DNA of 64,000 bases from Ardenticatenaceae bacterium. GTDB taxonomy: Bacteria; Chloroflexota; Anaerolineae; Promineifilales; Promineifilaceae. Below the pieces are notes generated by a model, which made no database searches, was not told where the DNA came from, and worked only from the letters and a program-made list of their open reading frames with translations. The stretch spans positions 147,174 to 211,173 of the forward strand of contig JACKCB010000006.1 in assembly GCA_020634235.1 (NCBI GenBank), read 5' to 3'. The first letter of the stretch is position 1. Each line of letters starts with the position of its first letter. Made by a program: the position numbers and the translations under genes. This document shows positions 26,295-35,089 of the stretch, one piece after another.

Positions 26295-27210
26295 TACCCT
26301 CATCCTCTACATCGTCTCGCCCGCCTACTCTGGCTCCACCCTGCTGGCGGCGCTGCTGGCTACCCATCCGGCCATTGGCACCATTGGCGAACGCGGCCAT
26401 TTCCACCGCAAGATGGTCGCCCGGCCGGTCATCGGCTCCCCCTTCTGCTCCTGTGGCCGGCGCTTTGACGAGTGCGATTTCTGGCTGGCGGTCTCCCAGC
26501 AGGTGCAGGCGGCGGTCTCCCCGGCCGGGTACCGGCGACCCTTCTCCACCTTTCGCCTCTACCCCAGCCTGCCCCGCCGCCTGAACCGCTACGTAGAAAA
26601 GCTCTGCCTGCGCCACGCCTTGCAGCACACCAGCCAGCAGCTCCCCTGGCCGGTTCGCGGCCGCTACCGGCAAGCCGCCCAGGCCAACGCCGCCCTCATC
26701 CAGGCCGTGCTGCAAGTGAGCGGCAAAAGCGTCTTCCTCGACGCTTCCAAGAGCGAGATGGATGCCGTGCTGCTGAACGATTTGCCCGGTTTCAGGGTGA
26801 TGGTCCTGCACCTCATTCGTGATGGGCGGGCGCAGGTCTATTCCACCCTGCGCCACCACCAGGACCGGGATGCTGCCCAGGCCAGCCGGCAGTGGGCCGG
26901 CCGCATTCGCGCCCAGCAGCGCCTGTTGGGCCTGGCCGGGCTGCCGCTTTTGCGGGTGGGGTATGAAGCGCTGTGTGCCGACCCGGCCGGGACCATGGCC
27001 AGCATCTTCACCTTTGCCGGGCTGCCCGCCGACCAGGGGTCACTGGCCTTTCGCCAGCCACACCTGCACATCATGGGCAACCCCATGCGCCTGAGCCACG
27101 ACAGCGAAATCATCGACCGCCAGGCCTGGCGAACCAGCCTGACGGCCGAGCAGCTCGCCACCTTCACCCAGATCGCCGGCGACCTCAACAGCTCGCTGGG
27201 CTACCGGTGA
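26284..27210 (+). CDS. Sulfotransferase-like protein (6) with Cys cluster
   Basis: 308 residues starting at TTG 26284, an 11-bp overlap with the previous gene; no ATG is available before the conserved loop. IVSPAYSGSTLLAALL at 9-24 is the phosphosulfate loop, and LIRDGRAQVYSTLR is the second nucleotide-binding segment. A CSCGRRFDECDFW stretch at about 56-68 has three close Cys that may bind metal or form a disulfide, a feature shared by a subset of such proteins. Confidence 0.82.
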   Translation: MTTDTLILYIVSPAYSGSTLLAALLATHPAIGTIGERGHFHRKMVARPVIGSPFCSCGRRFDECDFWLAVSQQVQAAVSPAGYRRPFSTFRLYPSLPRRLNRYVEKLCLRHALQHTSQQLPWPVRGRYRQAAQANAALIQAVLQVSGKSVFLDASKSEMDAVLLNDLPGFRVMVLHLIRDGRAQVYSTLRHHQDRDAAQASRQWAGRIRAQQRLLGLAGLPLLRVGYEALCADPAGTMASIFTFAGLPADQGSLAFRQPHLHIMGNPMRLSHDSEIIDRQAWRTSLTAEQLATFTQIAGDLNSSLGYR

Positions 27211-27266
27211 GCGGGGTGTTGGCAACTCGCCATCAACCGTCAAATACGCAGCACGACTCACGAACC

Positions 27267-28367
27267 ATGGAATTCCTTCCCCTGACAGCCGAAAATAATG
27301 CCGCTTTTGCCGACCTTTTCCAGCGCGAAAAGGGACAGGTGCGGGCGCACCAGATGCCTGCTTACGCCACCTGGTCATTCATGGCCCAGCCCTTCGCCCG
27401 GCCGGATATCCCCGTGGTGGAGATGGCCTGGGAAGATGGCCGGGCGATTGGCGCGATGGGCGCCATCCCACAGATATTCCTCACCGGGCAGCAGGAAATC
27501 CCCGGCGCGTTCTTTGTGGACTGGCTGGTAGAGGCGCAGCAGCGGCGGCGCAACATCGGCTCCCAGCTAATCTTGCGGGCGACGGCGCGCTTCCCGGTGA
27601 GCGCCCATATGGGTTCCACCCCGGCCGGGTACGCCACCTGCGCCACCCTGGGAGCCCGCGACTGCGGTCGCACCGTCACCGCCCGCCGCATCCTCAAGCC
27701 CTGGAACTGGTCCAAAGGGGCCAGCCGCAACGACCCCTTCACCCGCCTGGCCTGGAGCGTGAGCCAGGAGGTGCGTGCCCTAACCCGGCCGGGATTGGGT
27801 GCCCGGCCGGGGAGCAGCCTGCGCCCCGTCACCCCCCAGGAGATCGACAGCCAACTCTGCACCTTCTCCAGGGCGCTGGCCCAAACCCACGTCTGCACCC
27901 TGCGCAGCGGCCCCCGCTGGCACTGGCTGCTCAACGCCCCCCTCTACCAGGGGCAGGCCTACGAAGTCAGCCGCGGCGGTGCGGTTATCGGCTATGCCGC
28001 CCTGGTCATCGCCCGGCGCGGCGGCCGGCGCATCGGCAGCGTGGCCGACCTGTGCGTCGCCCAGATTGACCACGCCATCCCCGTTCTCAGAGCCGCCATC
28101 ACCGAACTGACGCGGCACGAGGTAGACGGCATCACCTTCACCATCTCCGAAGAAATCGCCACCCCGGTCATCGCCGACATGGGTTTTGAGCAGCAGAGCA
28201 GCCCCATGATGGGCACCTGGCTGCACGACGGCTACGATTTCACCCTGGCGCGCCCCTGGTTCATGACCATGGCCGAAAATCTCAGCGTCACCGGCGGCCT
28301 GGATGTGCCAGGGCAGCAGGGGAGCGGGGATGCCGCGGTGGATGGGCGAGGGACCTCTGATAGTTAG
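27267..28367 (+). CDS. GNAT-fold acyltransferase-like protein (1)
   Basis: 366 residues from ATG 27267; the open frame extends upstream into the sulfotransferase gene without support. VVEMAWEDGRAIGAMGAIPQ and DWLVEAQQRRRNIGSQLI resemble the acetyl-CoA-binding strand and the R/Q-x-x-x-G-x-G/A loop of GNAT enzymes, and a second similar half follows. It shares plan and length with the protein at 40918. A role in N- or O-acylation of the glycan is inferred. Confidence 0.65.
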   Translation: MEFLPLTAENNAAFADLFQREKGQVRAHQMPAYATWSFMAQPFARPDIPVVEMAWEDGRAIGAMGAIPQIFLTGQQEIPGAFFVDWLVEAQQRRRNIGSQLILRATARFPVSAHMGSTPAGYATCATLGARDCGRTVTARRILKPWNWSKGASRNDPFTRLAWSVSQEVRALTRPGLGARPGSSLRPVTPQEIDSQLCTFSRALAQTHVCTLRSGPRWHWLLNAPLYQGQAYEVSRGGAVIGYAALVIARRGGRRIGSVADLCVAQIDHAIPVLRAAITELTRHEVDGITFTISEEIATPVIADMGFEQQSSPMMGTWLHDGYDFTLARPWFMTMAENLSVTGGLDVPGQQGSGDAAVDGRGTSDS

Positions 28368-28494
28368 CAATGAACGACGGTGACCATAGCGGTGCAGCCT
28401 GAGCCTGACAAAGGCGGAACCGCGCTTCGACAAGCTCAGCCCTCGAAAACGCACCTAGTCGCTAACGACGGACCATGCCGTCCGAATCACGCCC
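28368..28494. other. Intergenic stretch with a dispersed-repeat-like motif
   Basis: Non-coding 127 bp holding GCTTCGACAAGCTCAGC (28432-28448 region), a motif often seen in dispersed intergenic repeats of bacteria, and a small inverted repeat GGAC(CAT)GCCGTCC near 28470. No promoter or terminator is clear. Confidence 0.35.
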
Positions 28495-29337
28495 ATGCCC
28501 CTGACCCTCATGCTCATCTGGGATTACGACACGCCCACCGGTTTTGCCGTTAGCTACCACAGCCGGACGGCGGACCCGATGCTGGAGTACACCTGCACCG
28601 ACCGCATTTTGGCGCTGCTGGCCGGGCATGGCATCGTCTCCACCTTTGCCTGTGTGGGCAAGGCGGCCGAGCCGGGCGATCTGCCGCTGCACAATCCGGC
28701 CCAAATCCGCCAGATCCATGCCGCCGGCCACGAAATCGCTTCGCATTCGCATAGCCATGAGCTGCTGCCGGCGCTGAGCCAGGCGGAACTGCGGCAAACC
28801 CTGCGCGATTCTAAGGCGGCGTTGGAAGATTGCCTGGGCGCGCCGGTGGTGGGCTTTGTGCCCCCCTGGAATCGCCCCTTCCACCATCCGCGCCGGCTGG
28901 CCTTTTCGGGCAAGGATTGGCGGGCAGGGGGGGGGCGCTGGCGCCACTCGGTCAGTTCGCTGTGCGCGGCGTTGGCCGAGACGGGCTACCACTGGGTGCG
29001 GGTGCATTACCGGCCGGTGTGGCAGCAGTTGGGGCGCAAACTGGGGCGGCGCGATCTCCGCCCGCTGGCCCTGGGCCAGTACCACGGCGTTTACACTCTG
29101 CGCCTGAGCTACTGCGGCTATGACCAGACGCTGACCGATTGGCTGGCGACGCTGGCCGATCCCGGCCGGGACACCGCCGTCGTCCTCTATGCCCATCCCC
29201 ACGCCATTGAGCACGACAACAGCCAGCACTGGCACCACCTGACCCGCTTCGCCCAATGGTCCAGCGACCAGCGTGACGCCCTGCAAATCCGCTTCACCAC
29301 CCCCAGCGCCTGGCTGGCCGGCCAGCAGCAACCATGA
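28495..29337 (+). CDS. Polysaccharide deacetylase (NodB-like), variant motif 1
   Basis: 280 residues. HEIASHSHSHELL is the His-rich metal-binding motif 2, and GFVPPWNRPFHHP fits motif 3. Motif 1 reads LIWDYDTPTG instead of the usual TFDDG, so the catalytic base/metal Asp pair is D-x-D. A similar change occurs in some NodB-fold branches. It probably removes N- or O-acetyl groups from the glycan. It overlaps the next glycosyltransferase by 4 bp. Confidence 0.82.
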   Translation: MPLTLMLIWDYDTPTGFAVSYHSRTADPMLEYTCTDRILALLAGHGIVSTFACVGKAAEPGDLPLHNPAQIRQIHAAGHEIASHSHSHELLPALSQAELRQTLRDSKAALEDCLGAPVVGFVPPWNRPFHHPRRLAFSGKDWRAGGGRWRHSVSSLCAALAETGYHWVRVHYRPVWQQLGRKLGRRDLRPLALGQYHGVYTLRLSYCGYDQTLTDWLATLADPGRDTAVVLYAHPHAIEHDNSQHWHHLTRFAQWSSDQRDALQIRFTTPSAWLAGQQQP

Positions 29338-30563
29338 AACCGCGCCTGCTCGTCATCTCCGCCATCTTGCCCTTCCCGCTGAACAGCGGCCAGCGGGTGC
29401 GGGTGTACAACAAGCTGCTGGCCCTGCGCGAGCTGTTTCACATCACCTTCCTGGGGGTGGCCCCCCCGGCCGGGCTTGACCAGGCCCGCGCCCAACTGGC
29501 CGAACTGGTGGATGAGCCGGTTCTGCTGCCCGCCCGCGCCCGGCAGCACCTGGCTGCCCGTGCCTGGCACGGGGCCGGCAGCCATCTGCGGGCGCTCCGC
29601 AGCGGGCTGCGGGCCTCCAACCACGTCGTTGGCGACGTGGAGCTAAGCCCGGCGCGCATTGCCGCCCACATCGACCCTGCCTCATATGACCTGGTGCTGT
29701 ACGAATATTGGCACACCCACGCCAGCACCGCCCTCTTCCGGCCGCACGCCATTCCCTGTGCCCTGGACATGCACGACCTCTGCTGGCGGGTGGTCGAGCG
29801 CCGCCTGCGCCATCGTCCGCTCCCGGCCGGGCTGCGCCGCCGCCGCGTGGCGGCCTACCGCCAGCAAGAAGAGGCGGCCTGGACCGAGTATGACCTGCTG
29901 ATTGCCATCAATGCCGCCGAAGAAACGTATGTGCAGGAGCGGCTGCCGGGCCGGCCTACCCTCTATGCCCCGATGGGCATCGACACGGCGCACACCTGGC
30001 CCTATGCCTGGAACCCGGCCGGGCCGCCGCGCATCGCCTTTTATGGCGCACTGGGCAGCCTGGGCAACCAGCAGGGCGTCTTCTGGTGCCTGGAGCGGAT
30101 TATGCCGCTTGTCTGGGCCACTTTGCCCGAGGCGGAGTTTTGGGTGGTAGGCGGCAGCCCGCCGCCAGAAATCAGCGCCCTGGCCAGCCGCCCCCAGGTT
30201 CATGTAACCGGCTACGTGCCCGATGTGGCCGCCACCCTGGCCCAAATGTCGCTGGTGCTGTGCCCCTGGCAGGGCAAATTTGGCTTCCGCAGCCGGGTGG
30301 TGGAGGTGATGGCCGTGGGTGTGCCGGTCGTGGCCACACCCGACGCCGTGTTTGGTATGGGGCTGGCCCCCGGCCGGGGGCTGTTCCTGCACGAGACGGA
30401 TGAGGCGCTGGCCAACCAATGCCTGGCCCTGCTCCATGACCCGGCCGAACTGGCCGCGCAAAGCCGCCTGGCCCGGCAGCAGGTGGAAGAGACCTTTAGC
30501 TTTCAGGCTACCTACGCCCGGCTGGCCCAGGCGCTGCGAGCCGTGGTGCAGGTTTCACCCTAA
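29334..30563 (+). CDS. Glycosyltransferase family 4 (GT-B)
   Basis: 409 residues. ILPFPLNSGQRVRVYNKLLAL is the acceptor-side opening, and IAFYGALGSLGNQQGVFW and MSLVLCPWQGKFGFRSRVVEVMAVG form the C-terminal donor domain, as in GT4 enzymes of the TIGR03087/stp1 style. Coupled on both sides (ATGA and TAATG overlaps) to the deacetylase and methyltransferase. Confidence 0.85.
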   Translation: MKPRLLVISAILPFPLNSGQRVRVYNKLLALRELFHITFLGVAPPAGLDQARAQLAELVDEPVLLPARARQHLAARAWHGAGSHLRALRSGLRASNHVVGDVELSPARIAAHIDPASYDLVLYEYWHTHASTALFRPHAIPCALDMHDLCWRVVERRLRHRPLPAGLRRRRVAAYRQQEEAAWTEYDLLIAINAAEETYVQERLPGRPTLYAPMGIDTAHTWPYAWNPAGPPRIAFYGALGSLGNQQGVFWCLERIMPLVWATLPEAEFWVVGGSPPPEISALASRPQVHVTGYVPDVAATLAQMSLVLCPWQGKFGFRSRVVEVMAVGVPVVATPDAVFGMGLAPGRGLFLHETDEALANQCLALLHDPAELAAQSRLARQQVEETFSFQATYARLAQALRAVVQVSP

Positions 30564-31384
30564 TGACCCTTGACCAGCGGGAAGTGACCATCTTTTTTGA
30601 CCAGGCGGCAGACCTGCGACCTTTCCTGCCGGACCCCGCAACCCTGGGCGGGTGGGGGAAGTATCGCAAGTATGAGCAGGCGGTGGCCTTTTTGGCCCGG
30701 CCGGGGATCCGGCGCGCATTGGACCTGGGCTGCAACATCGGCCACGTGGCCCATCTCTACCACCAGACGCAGGGCGACGGCCCGGCCGGGTTCTTTTTGA
30801 CCGGCGTTGATCTCAGCCTGCCCTCGCTGCGCCGGGCCAGGGGGCAGGGGTTGGCCCAGGCTGGCTTTGGCCAGGCCAGCGGCCAGGCGCTGCCCTTCCC
30901 AGATGGCTGCTTCGACGCCATTGTCTGCATTGAGGTGCTGGAGCACGTGCCCGACCCGGCCGGGTTCCTGCGCGAAGTGTGGCGGGTGCTCCGGCCGGGG
31001 GGCAGTCTCTTGCTCACCACCCCCAATCCCCACTGCCTGCCCTCGTTGTGGAGCCATTACCTGCACCGCTTCTTGCTGCGGCTGCGCGGCCGGCCGGAAG
31101 CCGACAAGGACCAGTTTCTTCACCGGGCGCAGTTGGCCGGGCTGCTGCGGCAGGCCGGCTTTGGCGGCTTTGACCCGGACGACCTGTACACGCTGCCCCG
31201 GCCGTTCATGACCCTGAAAGGTTGGGTGCTGCTGCCGCCGCTGCCCCCCCGGCCGGGGCTGCGCTACCAGCAGTTCTGGATCCGCCGCCTGGGTGAACGG
31301 GGCACCCGCCTCTCGCCCGCCTGGCGCGACCGGCTGTGCCATTCGCTGTCCGTCAGCGCGGTCAAGATAAACAGCGGCGCGTAG
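30563..31384 (+). CDS. Class I SAM-dependent methyltransferase (Methyltransf_11-like)
   Basis: 273 residues. ALDLGCNIGHVAHL at about 52-65 is SAM motif I, FDAIVCIEVLEHVPDP the motif II/III region and LRPGGSLLLTTPNP the post III strand. Substrate unknown; the position between a GT4 gene and a membrane protein suggests sugar methylation. Confidence 0.85.
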   Translation: MTLDQREVTIFFDQAADLRPFLPDPATLGGWGKYRKYEQAVAFLARPGIRRALDLGCNIGHVAHLYHQTQGDGPAGFFLTGVDLSLPSLRRARGQGLAQAGFGQASGQALPFPDGCFDAIVCIEVLEHVPDPAGFLREVWRVLRPGGSLLLTTPNPHCLPSLWSHYLHRFLLRLRGRPEADKDQFLHRAQLAGLLRQAGFGGFDPDDLYTLPRPFMTLKGWVLLPPLPPRPGLRYQQFWIRRLGERGTRLSPAWRDRLCHSLSVSAVKINSGA

Positions 31385-31405
31385 CCGTTGCCCACGGAAC
31401 CCCCC

Positions 31406-33190
31406 ATGCCCAGAACCCGCCCCCTCCTGCCTGTCCTGCTTGTCCTGTTCTTCACGGCGCTGGCTGTGTGGGGCAGCCCGTTCCTGTACGACGTTGGCAA
31501 CAGCGGCCGCTACCTGGTGGGCGTGCTGCGCCACCTGGACCCTGCCCTGTTTCCCGGTGATGCCGTGGTGGACAGCCTGGCTCGTTTCCACAGCCTTTTT
31601 TATGATAGCCTGGGGGTAGGGCTGGCGGCGGTGGGTCTGACCCCGGCCGGGTTGAGCGGGGCGATGTTTGTGCTGTATGCCCTGACCCGCCTGCTGACCT
31701 TTGCCCTGCTCTTTCTGCTGGTACAAACGCTGGCGGCCAGGACAGACCCGGCCGGGGCGGCCGGCGAAACGGTGTGGGGTTTCCTGTTTCTGGCCGCGCT
31801 GGCCGTACACGTGAAACCCACGCTGCTGGGCGGCACGCAGCTCTTCCCACCGCTGCTGCGCCACAGCGAGGCGGCCCTGCTGCTGGCCCTGGTGGGGCTG
31901 GTCTTTCTCTTTCGCGGGCGGCACTTGCTTTTCTGGGTTTGTGCGGCGCTGATCATCTTTGTTCACTCCATCATTGGCCTGCAGTTTGTGTTGAGCGTGG
32001 CCCCGCCGCTGCTGCTGCTGGAGCGCCGGGCGTGGCGCGCCCATCTGCCGGGGGTGCTGCTGTTGGGTGCGGCCATGCTGGCCTATGCACTTTTCTTTGG
32101 CCCGCCGGCCATGACGACGGCCGAGGCGGACATTTTCCTGGCGGCCAAGGGCAGCATCGACCACGTCTCGCTGCTGAACCAGGATTGGCGCAGTTGGTTG
32201 GCGGCGGTGGGGGTGTTGGCCCTGGCCACGGCCGTTTATCACCACCTGCTGCGCGGCGACCGGCGGTATGATCTGCTCTTTTGGGCGATGGTCAGCGGCG
32301 GAGTGGCCGGTTTGGCCATCTCGGCCCTGGCGCTGCTGACGCGCCTGGTGCCCCTGGTGCAAATCCAGCCCATGCGCACCTTTTTGTGGGTGACCTTTTT
32401 TGCTTATTTGCTGCTGGCCCTGGCCACGGCCCGCGCCTGGCGGCAAGCGCCCTGGCTGGGGCTGATTTTGACCGGCTTTGTGGTCAGCACCATTCTGGGC
32501 TTTATCTGGTGGCTGGCTTTTGCCGGGCTGGGGGTTGGCTACGTGCTGCTGGCGCGGGTGCCGCTGCTGGCGGGGCGGGTTTCCCCGGCCGGGCGCGACA
32601 AACTGGCGCAGTGGGGCGTGTTGGCGGTGGCGGCGGGCATGCTGCTGGCCGGCCTGGCCGGCCGCTGGCTGCCCGACTCGTTGGGGGATTGGGGATTAAT
32701 TCTCCCGGCCGGGCTTCTGGCTTATCTGGCGCTGGCTGGTTGGTCCCGGCCGGGGGCACGCAGTGCCGTGTTGGGGCTGCTGCTGGCCGCGGCCCTGCTG
32801 GCCGCCAGCATCGACACCTATGCGCGTTATGCCCGCGCCAGCGACGACAACTGGCAGGTGATGTGCGCCTGGGTGGTCGAGAACACTGCCCCCACTGACC
32901 AGTTTTACGTAACCGCCCCGGCCCCCTTCCGCACCTGTGCCTGGCGGCCCGCCCTGGCCAACGATTACAGCGCGGTGGCCTGGGTGGACCCCACCGTCTT
33001 CGCCCAAAGCCGAGAGATTGATAAGCAACTGCGCGCTGCGTTGCAGGCCGGGCAGTGGGATGTTACCCAATTGCGTGGGCTGGCCGCCGCGGCCGGGGCC
33101 GACTATATTATCGTTGCCCAACCCTTCGCCGCCCCGGACGTACCGCCGCTCTTCCAAACCGGCCCTTATGCCCTTTTCCCAACCCGCTAA
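31406..33190 (+). CDS. Polytopic membrane protein, function unknown
   Basis: 594 residues from ATG 31406 (TTG 31388 also possible). About twelve to fourteen hydrophobic segments are spread along the chain; the first loop has YLVGVLRHLDPALFPGD, and the last ~100 residues form a soluble domain with VMCAWVVENTAPTDQFYVTAP. The layout (loop 1 acidic, many TMs, C-terminal soluble domain) is that of GT-C glycosyltransferases, but I do not see a diagnostic motif. Confidence 0.6.
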   Translation: MPRTRPLLPVLLVLFFTALAVWGSPFLYDVGNSGRYLVGVLRHLDPALFPGDAVVDSLARFHSLFYDSLGVGLAAVGLTPAGLSGAMFVLYALTRLLTFALLFLLVQTLAARTDPAGAAGETVWGFLFLAALAVHVKPTLLGGTQLFPPLLRHSEAALLLALVGLVFLFRGRHLLFWVCAALIIFVHSIIGLQFVLSVAPPLLLLERRAWRAHLPGVLLLGAAMLAYALFFGPPAMTTAEADIFLAAKGSIDHVSLLNQDWRSWLAAVGVLALATAVYHHLLRGDRRYDLLFWAMVSGGVAGLAISALALLTRLVPLVQIQPMRTFLWVTFFAYLLLALATARAWRQAPWLGLILTGFVVSTILGFIWWLAFAGLGVGYVLLARVPLLAGRVSPAGRDKLAQWGVLAVAAGMLLAGLAGRWLPDSLGDWGLILPAGLLAYLALAGWSRPGARSAVLGLLLAAALLAASIDTYARYARASDDNWQVMCAWVVENTAPTDQFYVTAPAPFRTCAWRPALANDYSAVAWVDPTVFAQSREIDKQLRAALQAGQWDVTQLRGLAAAAGADYIIVAQPFAAPDVPPLFQTGPYALFPTR

Positions 33191-33227
33191 CGGAAAGCGG
33201 GGGGGGAAGGTCGTCGGGATTCCAGGG

Positions 33228-33274
33228 GGAGTGTAGGCTTTAGCCGGCACTGTTCCGGCTAAAGCCTACACTCC
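33228..33274. repeat. Perfect 20-bp inverted repeat (GTAGGCTTTAGCC family)
   Basis: Stem 33228-33247 pairs perfectly with 33255-33274 around the 7-nt loop CACTGTT. The GCTTTAGC...GCTAAAGC core is the same as in the 108-bp repeats at 25231 and 33307, so these elements look related. It could also act as a bidirectional transcription terminator, though no U-tract follows. Confidence 0.75.
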
Positions 33275-33306
33275 GAACTATCTATGGGAGATGACCCCAC
33301 GAATTT

Positions 33307-33414
33307 CTAAGGGTCCGCCCAAAATCAACTTTGGACTTTCCGTCCGTAGTAACCGCTTTAGCGGTCTGCACGGCTAAAGCCTTTACTACAAACTCAATTG
33401 CGAGCGAATCCTAA
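33307..33414. repeat. Dispersed 108-bp intergenic repeat, copy B
   Basis: Copy of 25231-25338 with two mismatches, in the same orientation. It sits 33 bp downstream of the 20-bp inverted repeat, so this gap carries two related hairpin elements back to back between a membrane protein and a lipoprotein gene. Confidence 0.8.
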
Positions 33415-33473
33415 AGCCCCTGAATTGCTAGCTGTCGCTTATGGAATGCAACACACGGACCATGATTTCCCCC

Positions 33474-35042
33474 ATGTCTAGGGTCATTCGCCCCCTTTTC
33501 TGGCTGTTTTGCCTGCTGTGGCTGACCGCCTGCAAGCAGACGACGCTGGCTGACCTGCCCACGGTGAACCCGGGGGCAGGGACCACGGGCGTGCCGCCGC
33601 TGGCGGAAACGGCTGTGCCGGGCAACAAGGCAACGGCGGTGGCGGCCACGCTGCAAGCCAGGGCTGAACCGACTGTGGCTGGCTCCCCGGCCGGGGCACT
33701 GCCCACCCCATCCGCCGCCGGCCTGTTTGCTGCCCGGCCGGGGGAGGCCATTGTTCTCACCGGTGCAGATGTGCCGGCGCTGGCCGGCAGCGCCCCCGGC
33801 GCGTTGGTGGCCTGGCGCTATGCCGCCGGCTGGCAGCAAATCCCGCTGCAGGTGGACGAGCGGCTGGAGGTGGATTTGCGCAGCTACACCGGCCGGGCCA
33901 GTGACCCGCCCATCCTGGTGCTAACCTACGCCAGCGCCGCCCTGGCCGACAGTGACCCTGCGCTGGACGCCGACGATGAGCTGGTGTTCATGGCCCGCGA
34001 TGCCGGCGTGGCCATGCCTGATGGGACCAGCCCGCCGCCCGGCGTACCGGCCGGCCCGGCGGTGACCATTACCCTGCGCGATCCGCTGGACCCGGCCGGG
34101 GTGGGCTACGTGTATCTCTTCCGCCAGGATGGCGCTTTGGACCCGGCGGCGGGGCAGGATTACGTCAGCTACCAGTTTGACAGCGGAGTCTTGGACGTTG
34201 AGGGGATGCCAGGTGCCGGCAGCAAGCAGCCAGGGGACGCCAGCGGCGGCGAGGCGACCATCACCACGGCTTACTACAGCCACCACTTTGCCGGCCGCTG
34301 GATTATGGACGGCCTGTACCTGTTCGCCGGCAGCCTGCCCGACCAGAATCTGATCGACCGCTTCCGCATACAGTTGGCCCCCAATGACTGCGAGCGCAGC
34401 GAGAATACTTTTAGCGCCGGCAGCGGTTATTTCCTGGCCAATGTGGATGGACCGGTGCGGGCGATTCGCAGCTATTTTGGCGCCAACAGCGGCGTTTATA
34501 CGCAGCGTACCCACCTGTTTTATGACCAGCGGCAGGAGGTGGTTACTGACCTGCGCGTGCATGCGCTGAAGGGGATTGTGGATTTTCTGGATTATAGTCC
34601 GGCGGCTATAGGCATGCGCTATTACAATGATCTGAACCCGGCCGGGGTGGTCATTGATGGCGTGCCCGACGATATCCAGCCCGGCGAAATTGGCTGGGAG
34701 CTGACCAGCGGCGATCCTGGCAGCCTGGTGATGGTTTACCGGCTGGCCAGCGACATGCCCATTGCCAACCGCACCAGTTACTACGAAGATAACGCCGCCC
34801 CGGCCGGGCCGCCCTGCACTGGCGATGAGCAGGTGTTGGGAGCCAGCGGCCCCTACTACTACCCGCTGGAATGTACCGACCCGGCCCGTGCCGCCGTGGA
34901 CCCGCGCCACTGCGCCGTTGCCTACCCCTTCCAACTCAGCCGCACCATTCTCTACGACGCCCCCAACCTCTCGCCCAACGACGCCCAGGCGCGGTATGAG
35001 CGGGTGCAGATGCCGTTGGCGGTGGTGGTTGGTGGGTCGTGA
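33474..35042 (+). CDS. Putative secreted lipoprotein, function unknown
   Basis: 522 residues from ATG 33474, which gives a compact lipoprotein signal (MSRVIRPLFW, then lipobox LTAC); ATGs at 33441 and 33462 would add 11 or 4 residues. A Thr/Pro/Ala linker of ~60 residues leads to a large domain with GADVPALAGSAPG, WQQIPLQVDERLEVD and DADDELVFMARDAG, a beta-rich acidic pattern seen in secreted domains, but I recognise no family. Four or more Cys near the C-terminus may form disulfides. Confidence 0.65.
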   Translation: MSRVIRPLFWLFCLLWLTACKQTTLADLPTVNPGAGTTGVPPLAETAVPGNKATAVAATLQARAEPTVAGSPAGALPTPSAAGLFAARPGEAIVLTGADVPALAGSAPGALVAWRYAAGWQQIPLQVDERLEVDLRSYTGRASDPPILVLTYASAALADSDPALDADDELVFMARDAGVAMPDGTSPPPGVPAGPAVTITLRDPLDPAGVGYVYLFRQDGALDPAAGQDYVSYQFDSGVLDVEGMPGAGSKQPGDASGGEATITTAYYSHHFAGRWIMDGLYLFAGSLPDQNLIDRFRIQLAPNDCERSENTFSAGSGYFLANVDGPVRAIRSYFGANSGVYTQRTHLFYDQRQEVVTDLRVHALKGIVDFLDYSPAAIGMRYYNDLNPAGVVIDGVPDDIQPGEIGWELTSGDPGSLVMVYRLASDMPIANRTSYYEDNAAPAGPPCTGDEQVLGASGPYYYPLECTDPARAAVDPRHCAVAYPFQLSRTILYDAPNLSPNDAQARYERVQMPLAVVVGGS

Positions 35043-35089
35043 TTCGTGTTCCGTAGCTGGCTGTTCTCACCCCCTCCCCTGCCCAACCG

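Noticed and set aside
30560..32446. 628-residue open frame on the - strand
   Set aside because: Same low-complexity antisense pattern, covering a methyltransferase and a membrane protein gene.
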